Assembly: GCF_014191355.1 (NCBI RefSeq)
Contig: NZ_JACHWM010000006.1
Location: 248,001 to 312,000, forward strand
Source of the DNA: Methylobacterium sp. R2-1
GTDB taxonomy: Bacteria; Pseudomonadota; Alphaproteobacteria; Rhizobiales; Beijerinckiaceae
Reading direction: 5' to 3'
Length of the DNA stretch: 64,000 nt
The first letter of the stretch is position 1. Every line of letters begins with the position of its first letter. Shown one piece after another: positions 27,074-35,672 of this stretch. Position numbers and translations under genes: made by a program. The notes under the pieces were generated by a model that ran no database searches, was not told where the DNA came from, and saw only the letters and a list, made by a program, of their open reading frames with translations.

Positions 27074-27532
27074 TCAGCGTGTCAGCGTGACCGACGTCAT
27101 CTGTCCAGGCATGGCGAACATGAAGCCCCCCGCCTCAATGCGTAGGGCGCAGCGAAGCCGAATGATGAGAAGGACGGCGAACGCGATGTCCCGCTCCCCG
27201 GTCACGAGATCGACCATCGAGGCCACGTCCTCCCGGCTGGGTAACACGGGGTAGCTCGGGTGCGAGTGCCACTCGCCGAGGTAGTTGAACCTCCGGTAAT
27301 CCGCTCCTGTCCTCCGGAAAAAGGCGTCGAGAGCTGCGCGGTGATGCTCCGGGCTCCGCACGAAATGGGCCGGCGTGCCACTTGTCTCGTCCACGGTGAA
27401 CTCGACGATGCGGAAGCGGTCGTGCTCCAGTTGCTCGCCCATGAGGATGCCGCCGATCTCGCGTCGCCCGGCCCGGCGCAGGTGGCGCCCAAGCTTGGCG
27501 CGCTGTTCAGGTGGCAGGCTGATCGTCGTCAT
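27074..27532 (-). CDS. cap3: CBASS JAMM deconjugase Cap3
   Basis: A 152-residue JAB/MPN metalloprotease. E25 (REIGGILMGE) and the zinc set H89, H91 and D102 (GEWHSHPSYPVLPSREDVAS) form the JAMM motif. In type II CBASS, Cap3 removes Cap2-made conjugates from the cyclase and keeps the system in check. The start ATG 27530-27532 lies inside the end of cap2 (26-base overlap), indicating translational coupling. Confidence 0.88.
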   Translation of the reverse strand: MTTISLPPEQRAKLGRHLRRAGRREIGGILMGEQLEHDRFRIVEFTVDETSGTPAHFVRSPEHHRAALDAFFRRTGADYRRFNYLGEWHSHPSYPVLPSREDVASMVDLVTGERDIAFAVLLIIRLRCALRIEAGGFMFAMPGQMTSVTLTR

Positions 27533-29228
27533 CTGCCACCACGGGCATCAGCTCCCGGATAAGGGCCAGGCTCTCCTCGACCGATGTGACCGACGTCTCG
27601 GATGACCATTCTGTTACGCCCGGAAGGTCGATGGGCCACGTCTCGAACGGCGCGGAGAACATCCATCCTGCCCGCAACGCTACGACGTAGGCCGGCGACG
27701 GGAAGATCGTGTCCGTGGGGCGCGCGATCGCATCCGTCGCAAGCCGGGAGAGGTGGGCGGCGATCACGCTCACCTCCGCGTCGTCGGCCACCCAGCTCCC
27801 GTCGGGGCCGCCTCCATAAGGATTGGCTTTGGGGGCGGCCTGTGCAGGGATGCCCCGCGCCTCGAACCACGCCGCGATCCGGCCCCTGGCGACCTGCGGC
27901 TCGGGCTCAAAGTCGGGCCGGACGCGCGCGACGAGGCCACCAATCCCACCGGCAAACACCTCACCCCAAACCAACGGCAGGCGCTTCCGCAGTGCGACCG
28001 CCGCACAGAAGTTGAACACGTGTGGATCGGCTGTGGCGTCGACGACCACGTCGCAGCCGGCGAGGTCCGAGAGCACGGAATCGGTCGTGCCGGAACTTTC
28101 CTGGCCGCCGAGGGCTACGCGCCGCTTGGTCACGTCAACCGTGCCCCGGACGGCTGCCAGCCGCGCCGCGAGCGCATCGACCTTGTGGATGCCTATCGCT
28201 GCCAGCCCGAGCTCATTCCGGACGAGATTGCCGGGCAGGAACAGGTCATCGTCAATCAGCACGAACCGAGCGAAGCCGGCCCGGGCCAGCGTCACGGCGA
28301 CCTTCGAGCCCAGGGAGCCCGTACCCACGATGCCGACGACCTTGTCGCGCAGGGCATCGTAGCATTCCGGCAACCGACGACCCCGGTCCATGACCGGCAA
28401 GGTCCGGTACTCGACGCTGCTTCGCGCGCCCTTGCTGTCGTAGATGTAGTAGGCGGCCACGTCGCCAGGTGAAGCGAGGACAACATGGACGTTGTCACCC
28501 TGCAACCGAACGCGCCGTGCATCCTCCCCGAGGCCGATCCCTTCGAGCATCGCCGCCATATCGTCGACGGTGAGCCCGCGCTTTGGCATGTCTGGGCCCA
28601 AGGCGATGACCCGGGCCGGAAACTGGACAGAGTCCTCCACGCCCGGCTCCCACGCCCCCGCCACGGCTTCTCCGTCCACTGCTAAGAGGGTCGACACGAA
28701 GGTATGGGCACGCATCCTTTCGGATACGAGCGCCTCGACAGAGGTTCCCTCCGGGATAGACGCCAGCCGCCGCTCCGCCTGTGCCATGAGGAGAAACCGG
28801 AACGGTTGCCCCCTCGTCCGCTGTCCGAGCGTCGCATGGTGGGCCGACGGCACCTCTCTATCACCTTCGACCCGCTCCCCGGCGATGAGGCGATGCGCGC
28901 TCTCGATGAGCATCGAGCCCGTGATGCTGGTCACCCAGTTGTCTGACCGGTACTCCAGGCACAGTTGCCCATCCGCGTACTGGTGCCCGGAGAGGCGGTC
29001 GCCGTCCCGGGGCACGACCCGCGGTGGGGCGTAGGGATGCAGGGCCGCGTAGGTCATCGTCAGCGGAAAGGTCTCGGCCGCGTGGGCCACGTCGAAGTCG
29101 ACGGTCAGCGCCAAGCCGTCCCCCACGTACCAACGGATGCCGCTCAGCCAGCCCGCGCCCTCCGCCAGCTCGGCCACGGCGGCCTGCTCGGATCTAGCGC
29201 GGCCCGGGTCGGTTACCCACCAAGCCAT
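27507..29228 (-). CDS. cap2: CBASS E2-E1 fusion enzyme Cap2
   Basis: A 573-residue protein. Residues 1-150 are E2-like with the putative catalytic C90 (GHQYADGQLCLEYRSDNW). Residues about 290-560 are an E1/ThiF adenylation domain with the nucleotide loop GIVGTGSLGSKVAVTLARAG (299-318), then VLIDDDLFLPGNLVRNEL and DVVVDATADP. Cap2 conjugates the C-terminus of the CD-NTase to target proteins, which primes the cyclase. ATG 29226-29228 overlaps the CD-NTase stop (TAATG), fixing the start; the frame also reads further upstream, antisense-free only by chance. A C-terminal acidic tail precedes cap3. Confidence 0.9.
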   Translation of the reverse strand: MAWWVTDPGRARSEQAAVAELAEGAGWLSGIRWYVGDGLALTVDFDVAHAAETFPLTMTYAALHPYAPPRVVPRDGDRLSGHQYADGQLCLEYRSDNWVTSITGSMLIESAHRLIAGERVEGDREVPSAHHATLGQRTRGQPFRFLLMAQAERRLASIPEGTSVEALVSERMRAHTFVSTLLAVDGEAVAGAWEPGVEDSVQFPARVIALGPDMPKRGLTVDDMAAMLEGIGLGEDARRVRLQGDNVHVVLASPGDVAAYYIYDSKGARSSVEYRTLPVMDRGRRLPECYDALRDKVVGIVGTGSLGSKVAVTLARAGFARFVLIDDDLFLPGNLVRNELGLAAIGIHKVDALAARLAAVRGTVDVTKRRVALGGQESSGTTDSVLSDLAGCDVVVDATADPHVFNFCAAVALRKRLPLVWGEVFAGGIGGLVARVRPDFEPEPQVARGRIAAWFEARGIPAQAAPKANPYGGGPDGSWVADDAEVSVIAAHLSRLATDAIARPTDTIFPSPAYVVALRAGWMFSAPFETWPIDLPGVTEWSSETSVTSVEESLALIRELMPVVADDDDQPAT

Positions 29229-30436
29229 TACGCCGCCCCGAACCCTTGTGGCTTCGACGGCGACCGCTCCTTGTCGGGGAATGAAAAGCCAGTGCTTACC
29301 GGTGCCACAGAGGCCGTCTTGAGGAGAGGTGACCCCAGACGCGTTTGGCGGCGTTGGCGTGCGCGGTCCGCGACCGACTTGCCGACACCTCGCCCCACCG
29401 TCTCGGCGATGACGATGCGATCGGCGGCCTTCGCAGCCTGCTCGAAGTCGCTGCGTGCCCGCGCGAGCCACTCGAAGAATGCCCTGGCCCGTTCGGGGTG
29501 CTTCTCCCACTTGTCCGCGAAGTTCTCCAAAGGATCGGTCGGGTTCGCGATCCAGTGGCGTCCTTCCACCTCCAGGATATGTTCATCCATGCCGCGCAGG
29601 ATGGAGACGAGCGCCTGACCGGTCGTTTCTTCCCCATTGTAAGCGTGAGCGGCGAGCGTCGTGATAATAACCGAGATCGGCCGCACGTCGGGGCGATGCT
29701 GGAAGGTCTCATCCCGATGTCGCTTCAGGATCATGACAGCGGCCTGGAGCGGCGTTCGAACCCGGTAATCCGGAATCTCCTCCACGCTCGCATGGATCCG
29801 CTCGGCGAGCTTACGCTTCCGGCGTTCGAGGATCACCGCCGTACGGCTCCTGAACCAATCGCCGTACCCCTTCGGATTCGAATGCGGCCAATGATCAGTC
29901 ACGAGCGGGTAGGTCGGCACCTCCTTGTCGGTGATAGCAATTGCGGTTCCTGTCCAGCGAGCATCATACCCTCTCTGTTCGAGGAAGAGCCGGACCGACT
30001 GCGCGTTCGGTAATGCCGGAACGATATCCATATGGAACTGCGCACCATCCGCATAGTCCAGCACCCAGCACCGCCTCCCTTCTCGAACGGGCTTAACCAT
30101 GCTCTGAGCGTCGTGATAGGACTTTATCTCCTTTCCTAGCATCTCCTTCAAGGTCTGTTGGCTTAAATCGCCCTTGGAGATCTTTCTCAGCTCGCAGACC
30201 GAGTCGATATCATACTCTTCCGCCTCCGTCAGTGGACGGATCGTCGTCCCAAGTCGGAACGAGCCTTGCACGTAGACCTGCGGGCCATACTCACGAACGG
30301 TCGAAGCATCCCGGTGCAGCCATTCGCCGAGCGACTTGTAGCTGCGCTCAGCCTGCTCATAACGGCTTTCAGGCACGCTCAGCTCTTCTGCGAGATCTTC
30401 GAGAAACTCCTCGCTTTCCTGGGTCAAGATCGCCAA
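29228..30436 (-). CDS. CBASS CD-NTase (cGAS/DncV-like nucleotidyltransferase)
   Basis: A protein of about 402 residues. The Pol-beta-type core shows VQGSFRLGTTIRP (GS motif), then EEYDIDSVCEL (DxD) and the third acid in FHMDIVPAL. It should make a cyclic di- or trinucleotide on phage infection. The clade and product cannot be set by eye. The C-terminus ends in a flexible tail finishing KPQGFGAA, the part normally processed by Cap2. I prefer TTG 30434-30436 as start because AGGGGAGG sits 5 bases upstream; GTG 30440-30442 would abut it. It is divergent from cap5. Confidence 0.9.
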   Translation of the reverse strand: MAILTQESEEFLEDLAEELSVPESRYEQAERSYKSLGEWLHRDASTVREYGPQVYVQGSFRLGTTIRPLTEAEEYDIDSVCELRKISKGDLSQQTLKEMLGKEIKSYHDAQSMVKPVREGRRCWVLDYADGAQFHMDIVPALPNAQSVRLFLEQRGYDARWTGTAIAITDKEVPTYPLVTDHWPHSNPKGYGDWFRSRTAVILERRKRKLAERIHASVEEIPDYRVRTPLQAAVMILKRHRDETFQHRPDVRPISVIITTLAAHAYNGEETTGQALVSILRGMDEHILEVEGRHWIANPTDPLENFADKWEKHPERARAFFEWLARARSDFEQAAKAADRIVIAETVGRGVGKSVADRARQRRQTRLGSPLLKTASVAPVSTGFSFPDKERSPSKPQGFGAA

Positions 30437-30474
30437 GGGCACCTCCCCTATGCCACGCCGCCGTCAAGGTCGGC

Positions 30475-30504
30475 TTGAGGAATAAATCGTGAACGACATA
30501 TAGT
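30475..30504 (+). promoter_or_regulatory. Likely sigma70-type promoter of cap5
   Basis: TTGAGG (30475-30480) and TATAGT (30499-30504) are separated by 18 bases, 21 bases before the cap5 start, in an AT-rich spacer between two divergent CBASS transcripts. Positional and consensus evidence only. Confidence 0.45.
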
Positions 30505-30524
30505 GCCGCTTCTGGAGGAGCGCC

Positions 30525-31658
30525 ATGGCAAAAACCCGCATCAATCCCAAGACCCAGATCGAGCTATGGGCCCGGTCGGCGGGCCGATGCGAGTACCGTG
30601 GATGCAATCAAGACCTCGTCGGCGACCTGATCGCTGGACGGGAGGATGGCACCTTTGGCTTCATCGCTCACATTGTGGCCGACAGCCCCGATGGGCCACG
30701 CGGAGATGTGGTCCGGTCTCCCCAACTCGCCAAGGACATCAACAACCTGATGCTGCTCTGCGCGCGGCATCATAATGCCGTTGACGTTGATTACCTCGCC
30801 GACCACTCGGAGGATGTCCTACTCGCCATGAAGGCGGAGCATGAGGACAGGATCGCCATCGTCGCGGGCATTGATGAGGATCGGGCCTCTTATGTCATCC
30901 GCTTTGCGGCTAGCATCGGCACGAACAGCGCGCTCGTCGACACACGCTCGATTTTCATGGCGATGCCGCCCGACCGCCACCCGGCCGAGGGGAAGACCAT
31001 CGACCTGGAGTTGTCTGGTTGCGACTATCAGGACCACGAGGAGTTGTACTGGACGTTCCAGCGAGACAACCTGCGCCGCCTCTTCGCTCGGAAGGTGAAG
31101 GAGCGCATCGAGCAGGGAGAAGTCCGTCACCTCAGCGTCTTCGCGCTCGCCCCCCAACCCTTGTTGATTGAACTTGGATACCTCCTCGGGGACATCGTGC
31201 CGACGACGGTGCACCAGCGCCATCGCGAGCCCCCGACCTGGCGCTGGCAGGCCAGCCAGTCGGCCATCACCTTCCGAAGCACAGACCCTGAAAAACAACT
31301 AGGTGGCGCGGTTGCGCTCAAACTTGCGCTCAGCGCGACGGTGAACGACGATCGCATTCAGGCCACGTTGGGGCCCGACGTGGCGATTTGGTCGCTAACG
31401 GCCGAGAACCCCCACAACGACATCTTGCGCCGTCCCGAGGATCAGTCCGTGTTCAAGGTGCAGCTTCGGAAGCTGTTAGATCGTATCAAGGCAGTGCATG
31501 GGGACGACGCGATCATCAACGTTTTCCCCGCCTTGCCGAACTCGGCTGCCGTGGAGGTTGGACGGGTCTGGATGCCCAAGGCTGATTTGCCGATGATCAT
31601 CTACGACCAGAACCGCTCGGCCGGCGGCTTCATTAAGACGATTGAAATCCGTCCATAG
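30525..31658 (+). CDS. cap5: CBASS effector Cap5: HNH nuclease with SAVED domain
   Basis: A 377-residue protein. Residues 1-95 are an HNH nuclease (CEYRGC, H49 in [10 protein letters not shown], then [16 protein letters not shown]). Residues about 150-377 fit a SAVED cyclic-nucleotide sensor ([20 protein letters not shown], then HRDxPTW-like HREPPTWRW, and the end [20 protein letters not shown]). Cap5 oligomerises on binding the cyclic nucleotide and degrades DNA, aborting infection. GGAGGAG precedes ATG 30525. It is divergent from the CD-NTase operon. Confidence 0.9.
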   Translation: MAKTRINPKTQIELWARSAGRCEYRGCNQDLVGDLIAGREDGTFGFIAHIVADSPDGPRGDVVRSPQLAKDINNLMLLCARHHNAVDVDYLADHSEDVLLAMKAEHEDRIAIVAGIDEDRASYVIRFAASIGTNSALVDTRSIFMAMPPDRHPAEGKTIDLELSGCDYQDHEELYWTFQRDNLRRLFARKVKERIEQGEVRHLSVFALAPQPLLIELGYLLGDIVPTTVHQRHREPPTWRWQASQSAITFRSTDPEKQLGGAVALKLALSATVNDDRIQATLGPDVAIWSLTAENPHNDILRRPEDQSVFKVQLRKLLDRIKAVHGDDAIINVFPALPNSAAVEVGRVWMPKADLPMIIYDQNRSAGGFIKTIEIRP

Positions 31659-31702
31659 CGAGGTGTGATAGTGCGATCGATGCGAGCGCGGAGACGCGCA
31701 TC

Positions 31703-31718
31703 GACCGACGTGTCGGTC
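31703..31718. promoter_or_regulatory. 16-bp palindrome after cap5
   Basis: GACCGACGTGTCGGTC reads as a perfect palindrome 45 bases after the cap5 stop. The 2-base loop is too tight for a usual terminator, so it may be a protein-binding site; no T-run follows. Confidence 0.35.
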
Positions 31719-32126
31719 AGGCGGGTATGGTCGTGATCCGTAGCCGTGCCGTATCCGAACCGAGTTGCTTGCGAGTAAACTGCCCGGCTACCCGGATCCG
31801 TTCCCGCTTCCTCCGCTCGATCTGCGCCGGATGCTCGCGGGGCGGCAGTCCCCAGGGCACACCTCAGGTGCTTGGCGGCACAGAATCGTATGGCGCCGAC
31901 GAGGCTCGACGGTTACCGGGCGGACTCGTGAAGCCGGTGAACGCCGCGAGGTTACGTAAGGACTCGCACCGTGGCTGCGGCCCCGGAAACACTTGTCGAT
32001 AAACAATAGTTTCTGGCCCGTCTTGCCAAAGATACGCAGAGGTATGGTAAGGATTAATCCCAGAGAATACAATATTCGATTTTTCGATAAATAATAGCAA
32101 TTCGCGATGCGCATGTTTTTTTTGTT
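31719..32126. other. Intergenic stretch, no gene seen
   Basis: GC content falls toward the right side. No supported frame, repeat or terminator was identified. Confidence 0.4.
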
Positions 32127-32411
32127 TCATTGATCAAGTCCTTTTATGCCTTGCGTAGCCGTTGCATGCTTCGACCTTTCAGGCGTATGTGGCTGTGTGA
32201 CCCTTGGCTTGCGCGCGGAAATTATCTTTTCGCAGATTGCCAGTATAATTCGATATAATTCACTCTTGATCTTTGGGGCATATTGATATCCAGCAATCAT
32301 CGCGACCACCGCCATAGCGGTCAGCCAATAATCATTGATTGTAACGTGCGCGATGGAGTGACCTAGCTCGGTTGCTCTGTGTGCCAAGTGCGCGACGCAC
32401 AGCACCAACAA
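32127..32411 (-). CDS. Small two-TM protein, DNW-type family (copy 1, possibly 5'-truncated)
   Basis: Up to 94 residues. Its core HLAHRATELGHSIAHVTIND, then YWLTAMAVVAMIAGYQY, matches the protein at 50343-50549 (LAHKATKLGHSIS, ITDNWQIT, MIAGYQIM) with the same spacing of two hydrophobic segments. A basic tail of about 40 residues is added. The frame is open upstream (FAAGALLVL) but has no ATG; possible starts are TTG 32409-32411 or GTG 32403-32405 after GGAG. The first TM would be cut short, so the copy may be decayed. Function unknown. Confidence 0.5.
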   Translation of the reverse strand: MLVLCVAHLAHRATELGHSIAHVTINDYWLTAMAVVAMIAGYQYAPKIKSELYRIILAICEKIISARKPRVTQPHTPERSKHATATQGIKGLDQ

Positions 32412-32742
32412 TGCTCCGGCGGCGAAAGGGAGCGGCCTCAGATGTGAACTTCGACGCCGGCGTCTCTCCCGAGATGCTCACCTCCTACCTCGGGCACTGT
32501 GTTATAATAATAACTTTTTCAAGAAGGCACGTCGAACACTGTCTGAGGCCAGTGTGTCGTCCTGCAAATAAATGCCGAGCGATGAGGGGCATGATGTTCT
32601 CCCATAAATACAGGAGATTTTATGCGCTAAAGCAGGGCATTCAACCAGATGCTTCGGGTCCTATTGAAATTACACGCTCGATCTGATATTTTTTCTTACA
32701 AAGGGATGCTCGTCGCAGAGTGACGAGTAAAATGGTGACTCG

Positions 32743-34755
32743 ATGAACCGTCTCGAAGGCAACGACCTAATCCTGCGCTGCCGTGAAGTTGATGATACAG
32801 CGAAGCAAGCTGTTGATGCCGATCTGCTCGGACTCATGCAGAGGGTTGCAAAAGATATGCGAGCCTACGCATTCAAAGCACGCTTCAAAGAGCCCAAACC
32901 CATCGAGAAGAAAGTGCTTCGCAAGCGCGCCGAGGGCGCTCGGACGCGTTCGCTGTATCATTCAGAGTGTGCTCGTCTGAGAGCGGCCGGGGCCGATGCA
33001 GCGGCGGTCGCCGCTGATGAGCAGGTGAGCAAGCTTCTTAGGCAAGCAGATCAATCCGAGTCCTACGAACCCGATCACGTCACAGACGGTTGGGGATGCC
33101 GATTCGTATCATTGTATCAGAGCGAGATCCCTCCCATTGTCGAAGCTTTGCTGCAGGGCCTTGAGAAACTGAATAAATCGACAACTAGCACGATCCGAAT
33201 GAAAGAGTGTGTGATCTACACGAATCGTCCTTCTGGAGATCCACTTTCGATCGTCGGCGAAACTATGCGAATCGCAAGGCGATCCGATCTCGCGAGGTCC
33301 GTCATTGCAGAAGGCAGCATCGTACGGGACCCGGAGAACCGGAAGAGCGCATACTCGTCCGTGCATTTTGTGTTCGAGCGCGATGTCTTGATGGAGCATG
33401 CAGGGAAGGACGAGGTCGAAGAAGTCGCATACTTCGAGGTTCAGGTACGAGATATATTCGAAGAAGGTTGGGGGGAGGTCCAGCATCACCTTCTTTATAG
33501 TCAAAAAGATGATTTGTCACATGAGGAAGGCGGTGAGGATACAGAGCGCCAGACCTGGCAGCTGCATCTGAATGCTCTCAAAACTTTTGTCGATGGCTGC
33601 AGCCAGCACGCGAGCATTATCAAAAGAAATCTTGAAATGCTCGACAAACGTCGCATCGCTTCCATAGAGAGCGAGTCGTTGGCCAAACGAAACGAAGATC
33701 GAAAGGCGATTATTAAATTACTGAAAGACAACGGCAGAAGGCGTGAGCTGCAAAAGTCGGTTTCGTTGGCATATACCCTACTAGCGAATGCAGAATCTGC
33801 CCCGGAATCAGAGGAGGCGGCTTGGAATTACAGCAAAGCGCTCGGTGAGTTCCAATCGCTAAAGCAATCAATTGGCGATCTTTTAGAGGCGCATATCGGT
33901 GACGGCGATCTTATCCTTCGCCATCTGCTTGAAACAGAGGCGGCCCACTGTGCCGCTCAACTGGCGGAGACGCAGTTTCGTCACAAGTCGAATCTTACAG
34001 ACGAGGACAGGGCCCAGCAGAAGACGCTTAGCGAAAACGCCAGGGATCTCTACGAACAGATTGTCGGCACCTACAAGGATGACGCGGCAGCGCGTCTGGG
34101 CCTTGCGAAGGCCCTAATACGTGTGGACGGGGCCTCTGCCCTCACCCGTGCCGAGCAACTGATCTGCGATTGCCTCAACTTAATGCACGACGACGACATC
34201 GAGCGTCATCGGCTTCTACCGATATCGGCGAGGCTCCAAAAGGGTGTCGTCCTATGGCAGAAGTCGAAGATCGTCGGCCTTGACCCTCGCGAAGCGAGGC
34301 AACTCATTGAGCGCGCTGTTGATGTCACACAGGAAGCATTCCGGGTTTGGTCGGGCCACAGCGAGGACAAGAAGAGGACGGACTATGTCAGACTAAGTGG
34401 CCACAAAGCCGCCTCAAACGTCCTCTACTATCTAGCTCAATTGGCTAAACGTGGTTGGACTAGTGAAGGATATGATGAGGTCGTTCTGAGAAAATACATA
34501 GACATTCTTGAGAGCTTCAGCGTAGCTCCTTATAACGAGTACTACAAGACCCGCGACAACCTCATGCAAGCAAGATCGGCGCTGGGACAAAAGGAGGTCG
34601 CCGAGGAGCTTGCCCGGGAGACTTTCAATGAGTTGCGCGCTGAGGCTGAACGTCGCGTCGGCTTCCCACTCGACATTGAGGGTGTGAGCACGCACTTACG
34701 CGGAGCTGAGGGTGAATGTTATCGATCAGCTGTGGACGTCCTTCTGACGCGCTGA
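32743..34755 (+). CDS. RelA/SpoT-domain nucleotide synthetase with long helical tail
   Basis: A 670-residue protein. Residues about 30-265 show a (p)ppGpp-synthetase-like domain: DHVTDGWGCRFVSLYQSE (111-128), KSAYSSVHFVF (201-211, equivalent of GYRSLH) and FEVQVRDIFEEGWGEVQHHL (231-250) followed by LY. There is no HD hydrolase, TGS or ACT domain. Residues 330-670 are helical and TPR-like (LYEQIVGTYKDDAAARLGLA). Related fusions include toxic small alarmone synthetases such as CapRel, a phage-sensing toxin-antitoxin; whether this tail is a sensor or antitoxin is inference. Base composition is AT-richer than its neighbours, suggesting transfer. Start ATG 32743. Confidence 0.75.
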   Translation: MNRLEGNDLILRCREVDDTAKQAVDADLLGLMQRVAKDMRAYAFKARFKEPKPIEKKVLRKRAEGARTRSLYHSECARLRAAGADAAAVAADEQVSKLLRQADQSESYEPDHVTDGWGCRFVSLYQSEIPPIVEALLQGLEKLNKSTTSTIRMKECVIYTNRPSGDPLSIVGETMRIARRSDLARSVIAEGSIVRDPENRKSAYSSVHFVFERDVLMEHAGKDEVEEVAYFEVQVRDIFEEGWGEVQHHLLYSQKDDLSHEEGGEDTERQTWQLHLNALKTFVDGCSQHASIIKRNLEMLDKRRIASIESESLAKRNEDRKAIIKLLKDNGRRRELQKSVSLAYTLLANAESAPESEEAAWNYSKALGEFQSLKQSIGDLLEAHIGDGDLILRHLLETEAAHCAAQLAETQFRHKSNLTDEDRAQQKTLSENARDLYEQIVGTYKDDAAARLGLAKALIRVDGASALTRAEQLICDCLNLMHDDDIERHRLLPISARLQKGVVLWQKSKIVGLDPREARQLIERAVDVTQEAFRVWSGHSEDKKRTDYVRLSGHKAASNVLYYLAQLAKRGWTSEGYDEVVLRKYIDILESFSVAPYNEYYKTRDNLMQARSALGQKEVAEELARETFNELRAEAERRVGFPLDIEGVSTHLRGAEGECYRSAVDVLLTR

Positions 34756-34852
34756 AACCGGTGGACGAGATGCGGCGTTGTCGCATATGAGAGGTTACTA
34801 AGTGTTTACAGATTTTTCGGTATCGTCGTCCAAAATCGAAAGGAGTACGCAA

Positions 34853-34924
34853 ATGACGCGTCGCTGCGCACTGTTTGGTCTGCGTTGTTCTGCTGACCCC
34901 TTCGATGGCTATGGCGGTCGATAG
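34853..34924 (+). other. Tiny frame with ribosome binding site before a terminator
   Basis: AAGGAG sits 7 bases before ATG 34853, which opens a 23-codon frame (MTRRCALFGLRC start). In the shifted frame the same DNA reads CLVCVVLLTPSMAMA, a typical Sec signal-peptide core, followed by VDSISLDRLIHAPG and a stop. This suggests a frameshifted remnant of a small exported protein. It precedes a strong terminator at 34948. Confidence 0.35.
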
Positions 34925-34947
34925 TATTTCCCTGGATCGATTGATTC

Positions 34948-34984
34948 ATGCCCCAGGATGATGCCCTGGGGCATTTGTTTTTTT
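34948..34984 (+). terminator. Strong rho-independent terminator
   Basis: ATGCCCCAGG (34948-34957) pairs with CCTGGGGCAT (34965-34974), followed by TTGTTTTTTT. A 10-bp stem with a good U-tract on the plus strand, about 190 bases after the RelA/SpoT-domain gene and just after the tiny frame at 34853. Confidence 0.85.
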
Positions 34985-35602
34985 GTATATGCACATCGGC
35001 GTCTGCAAATGAGTCTAATTGTGGTCGATTGCGGGATCGCACCAGAGCCACATGACGGGAAATGAGTTGCGTAAGTCCGCAGCAATCATAATTTGGTTTC
35101 GCATCCACTCTTCAGGCGCCATCCAATAGTTTTGTGCCTAAATGATGCGCTGCTTTGCGTCTATATCTATTGGTCTTTGCGCCCCGAAACGGAGGCAGCT
35201 TCAGAATAGCTGGGCAACCTGTGCCAGTGCTTTGAAACGGCGTCGTGCCTAGGCGCCTATGCATCTGTGCTCAACGTTGCAGATAGCAAACAGATGCTGC
35301 ATCTGCAGCGCCTCCCACGCGCGAGTGAAGCAGGTCGAGGCTGAGGTCGCTGATGGTCCCGCAAACAGCACATCGTTCGTGGTAATTGAAAGGCATTTAG
35401 GGCAGCATCCATAAGGCTGCGTCATAGCCAGCAGCGGAGAGGTTGGCTTGACACTCAGCCGGCGCGAAGCGGTCCAGGCTGCATCGGATGGCGTCAAAGA
35501 GGTGGCACCCTCATGGGTCTGCGGGTCGGGGCCATACCTTCTCGAGCGTTTTCCGACGAAGTAGATGCCAGTTCGGCGAAAGAAAGCGCGAACAACAAGG
35601 AC
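34985..35602. other. Stretch with no supportable gene
   Basis: AT-richer DNA. A minus-strand frame at 35249-35497 contains CCPKC but no ribosome binding site or homologous pattern; it may be a decayed gene. Nothing else was seen. Confidence 0.4.
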
Positions 35603-35643
35603 TGGAGCCGTATCCGACTTAGTGCAATCAGGTCGGATACGGC
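35603..35643. terminator. 14-bp perfect inverted repeat after the hydrolase operon
   Basis: GAGCCGTATCCGAC (35603-35616) and GTCGGATACGGCTC (35630-35643) form a perfect stem with a 13-base loop, 29 bases beyond the last stop of the minus-strand operon. Downstream on that strand is TTGTTGTT, so it may act as its terminator. A further CGTATCCGA occurs about 40 bases away (35683), so a binding site is an alternative. Confidence 0.5.
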
Positions 35644-35672
35644 TCTAGTCAGGCGCGAAACGACATGGGTAC

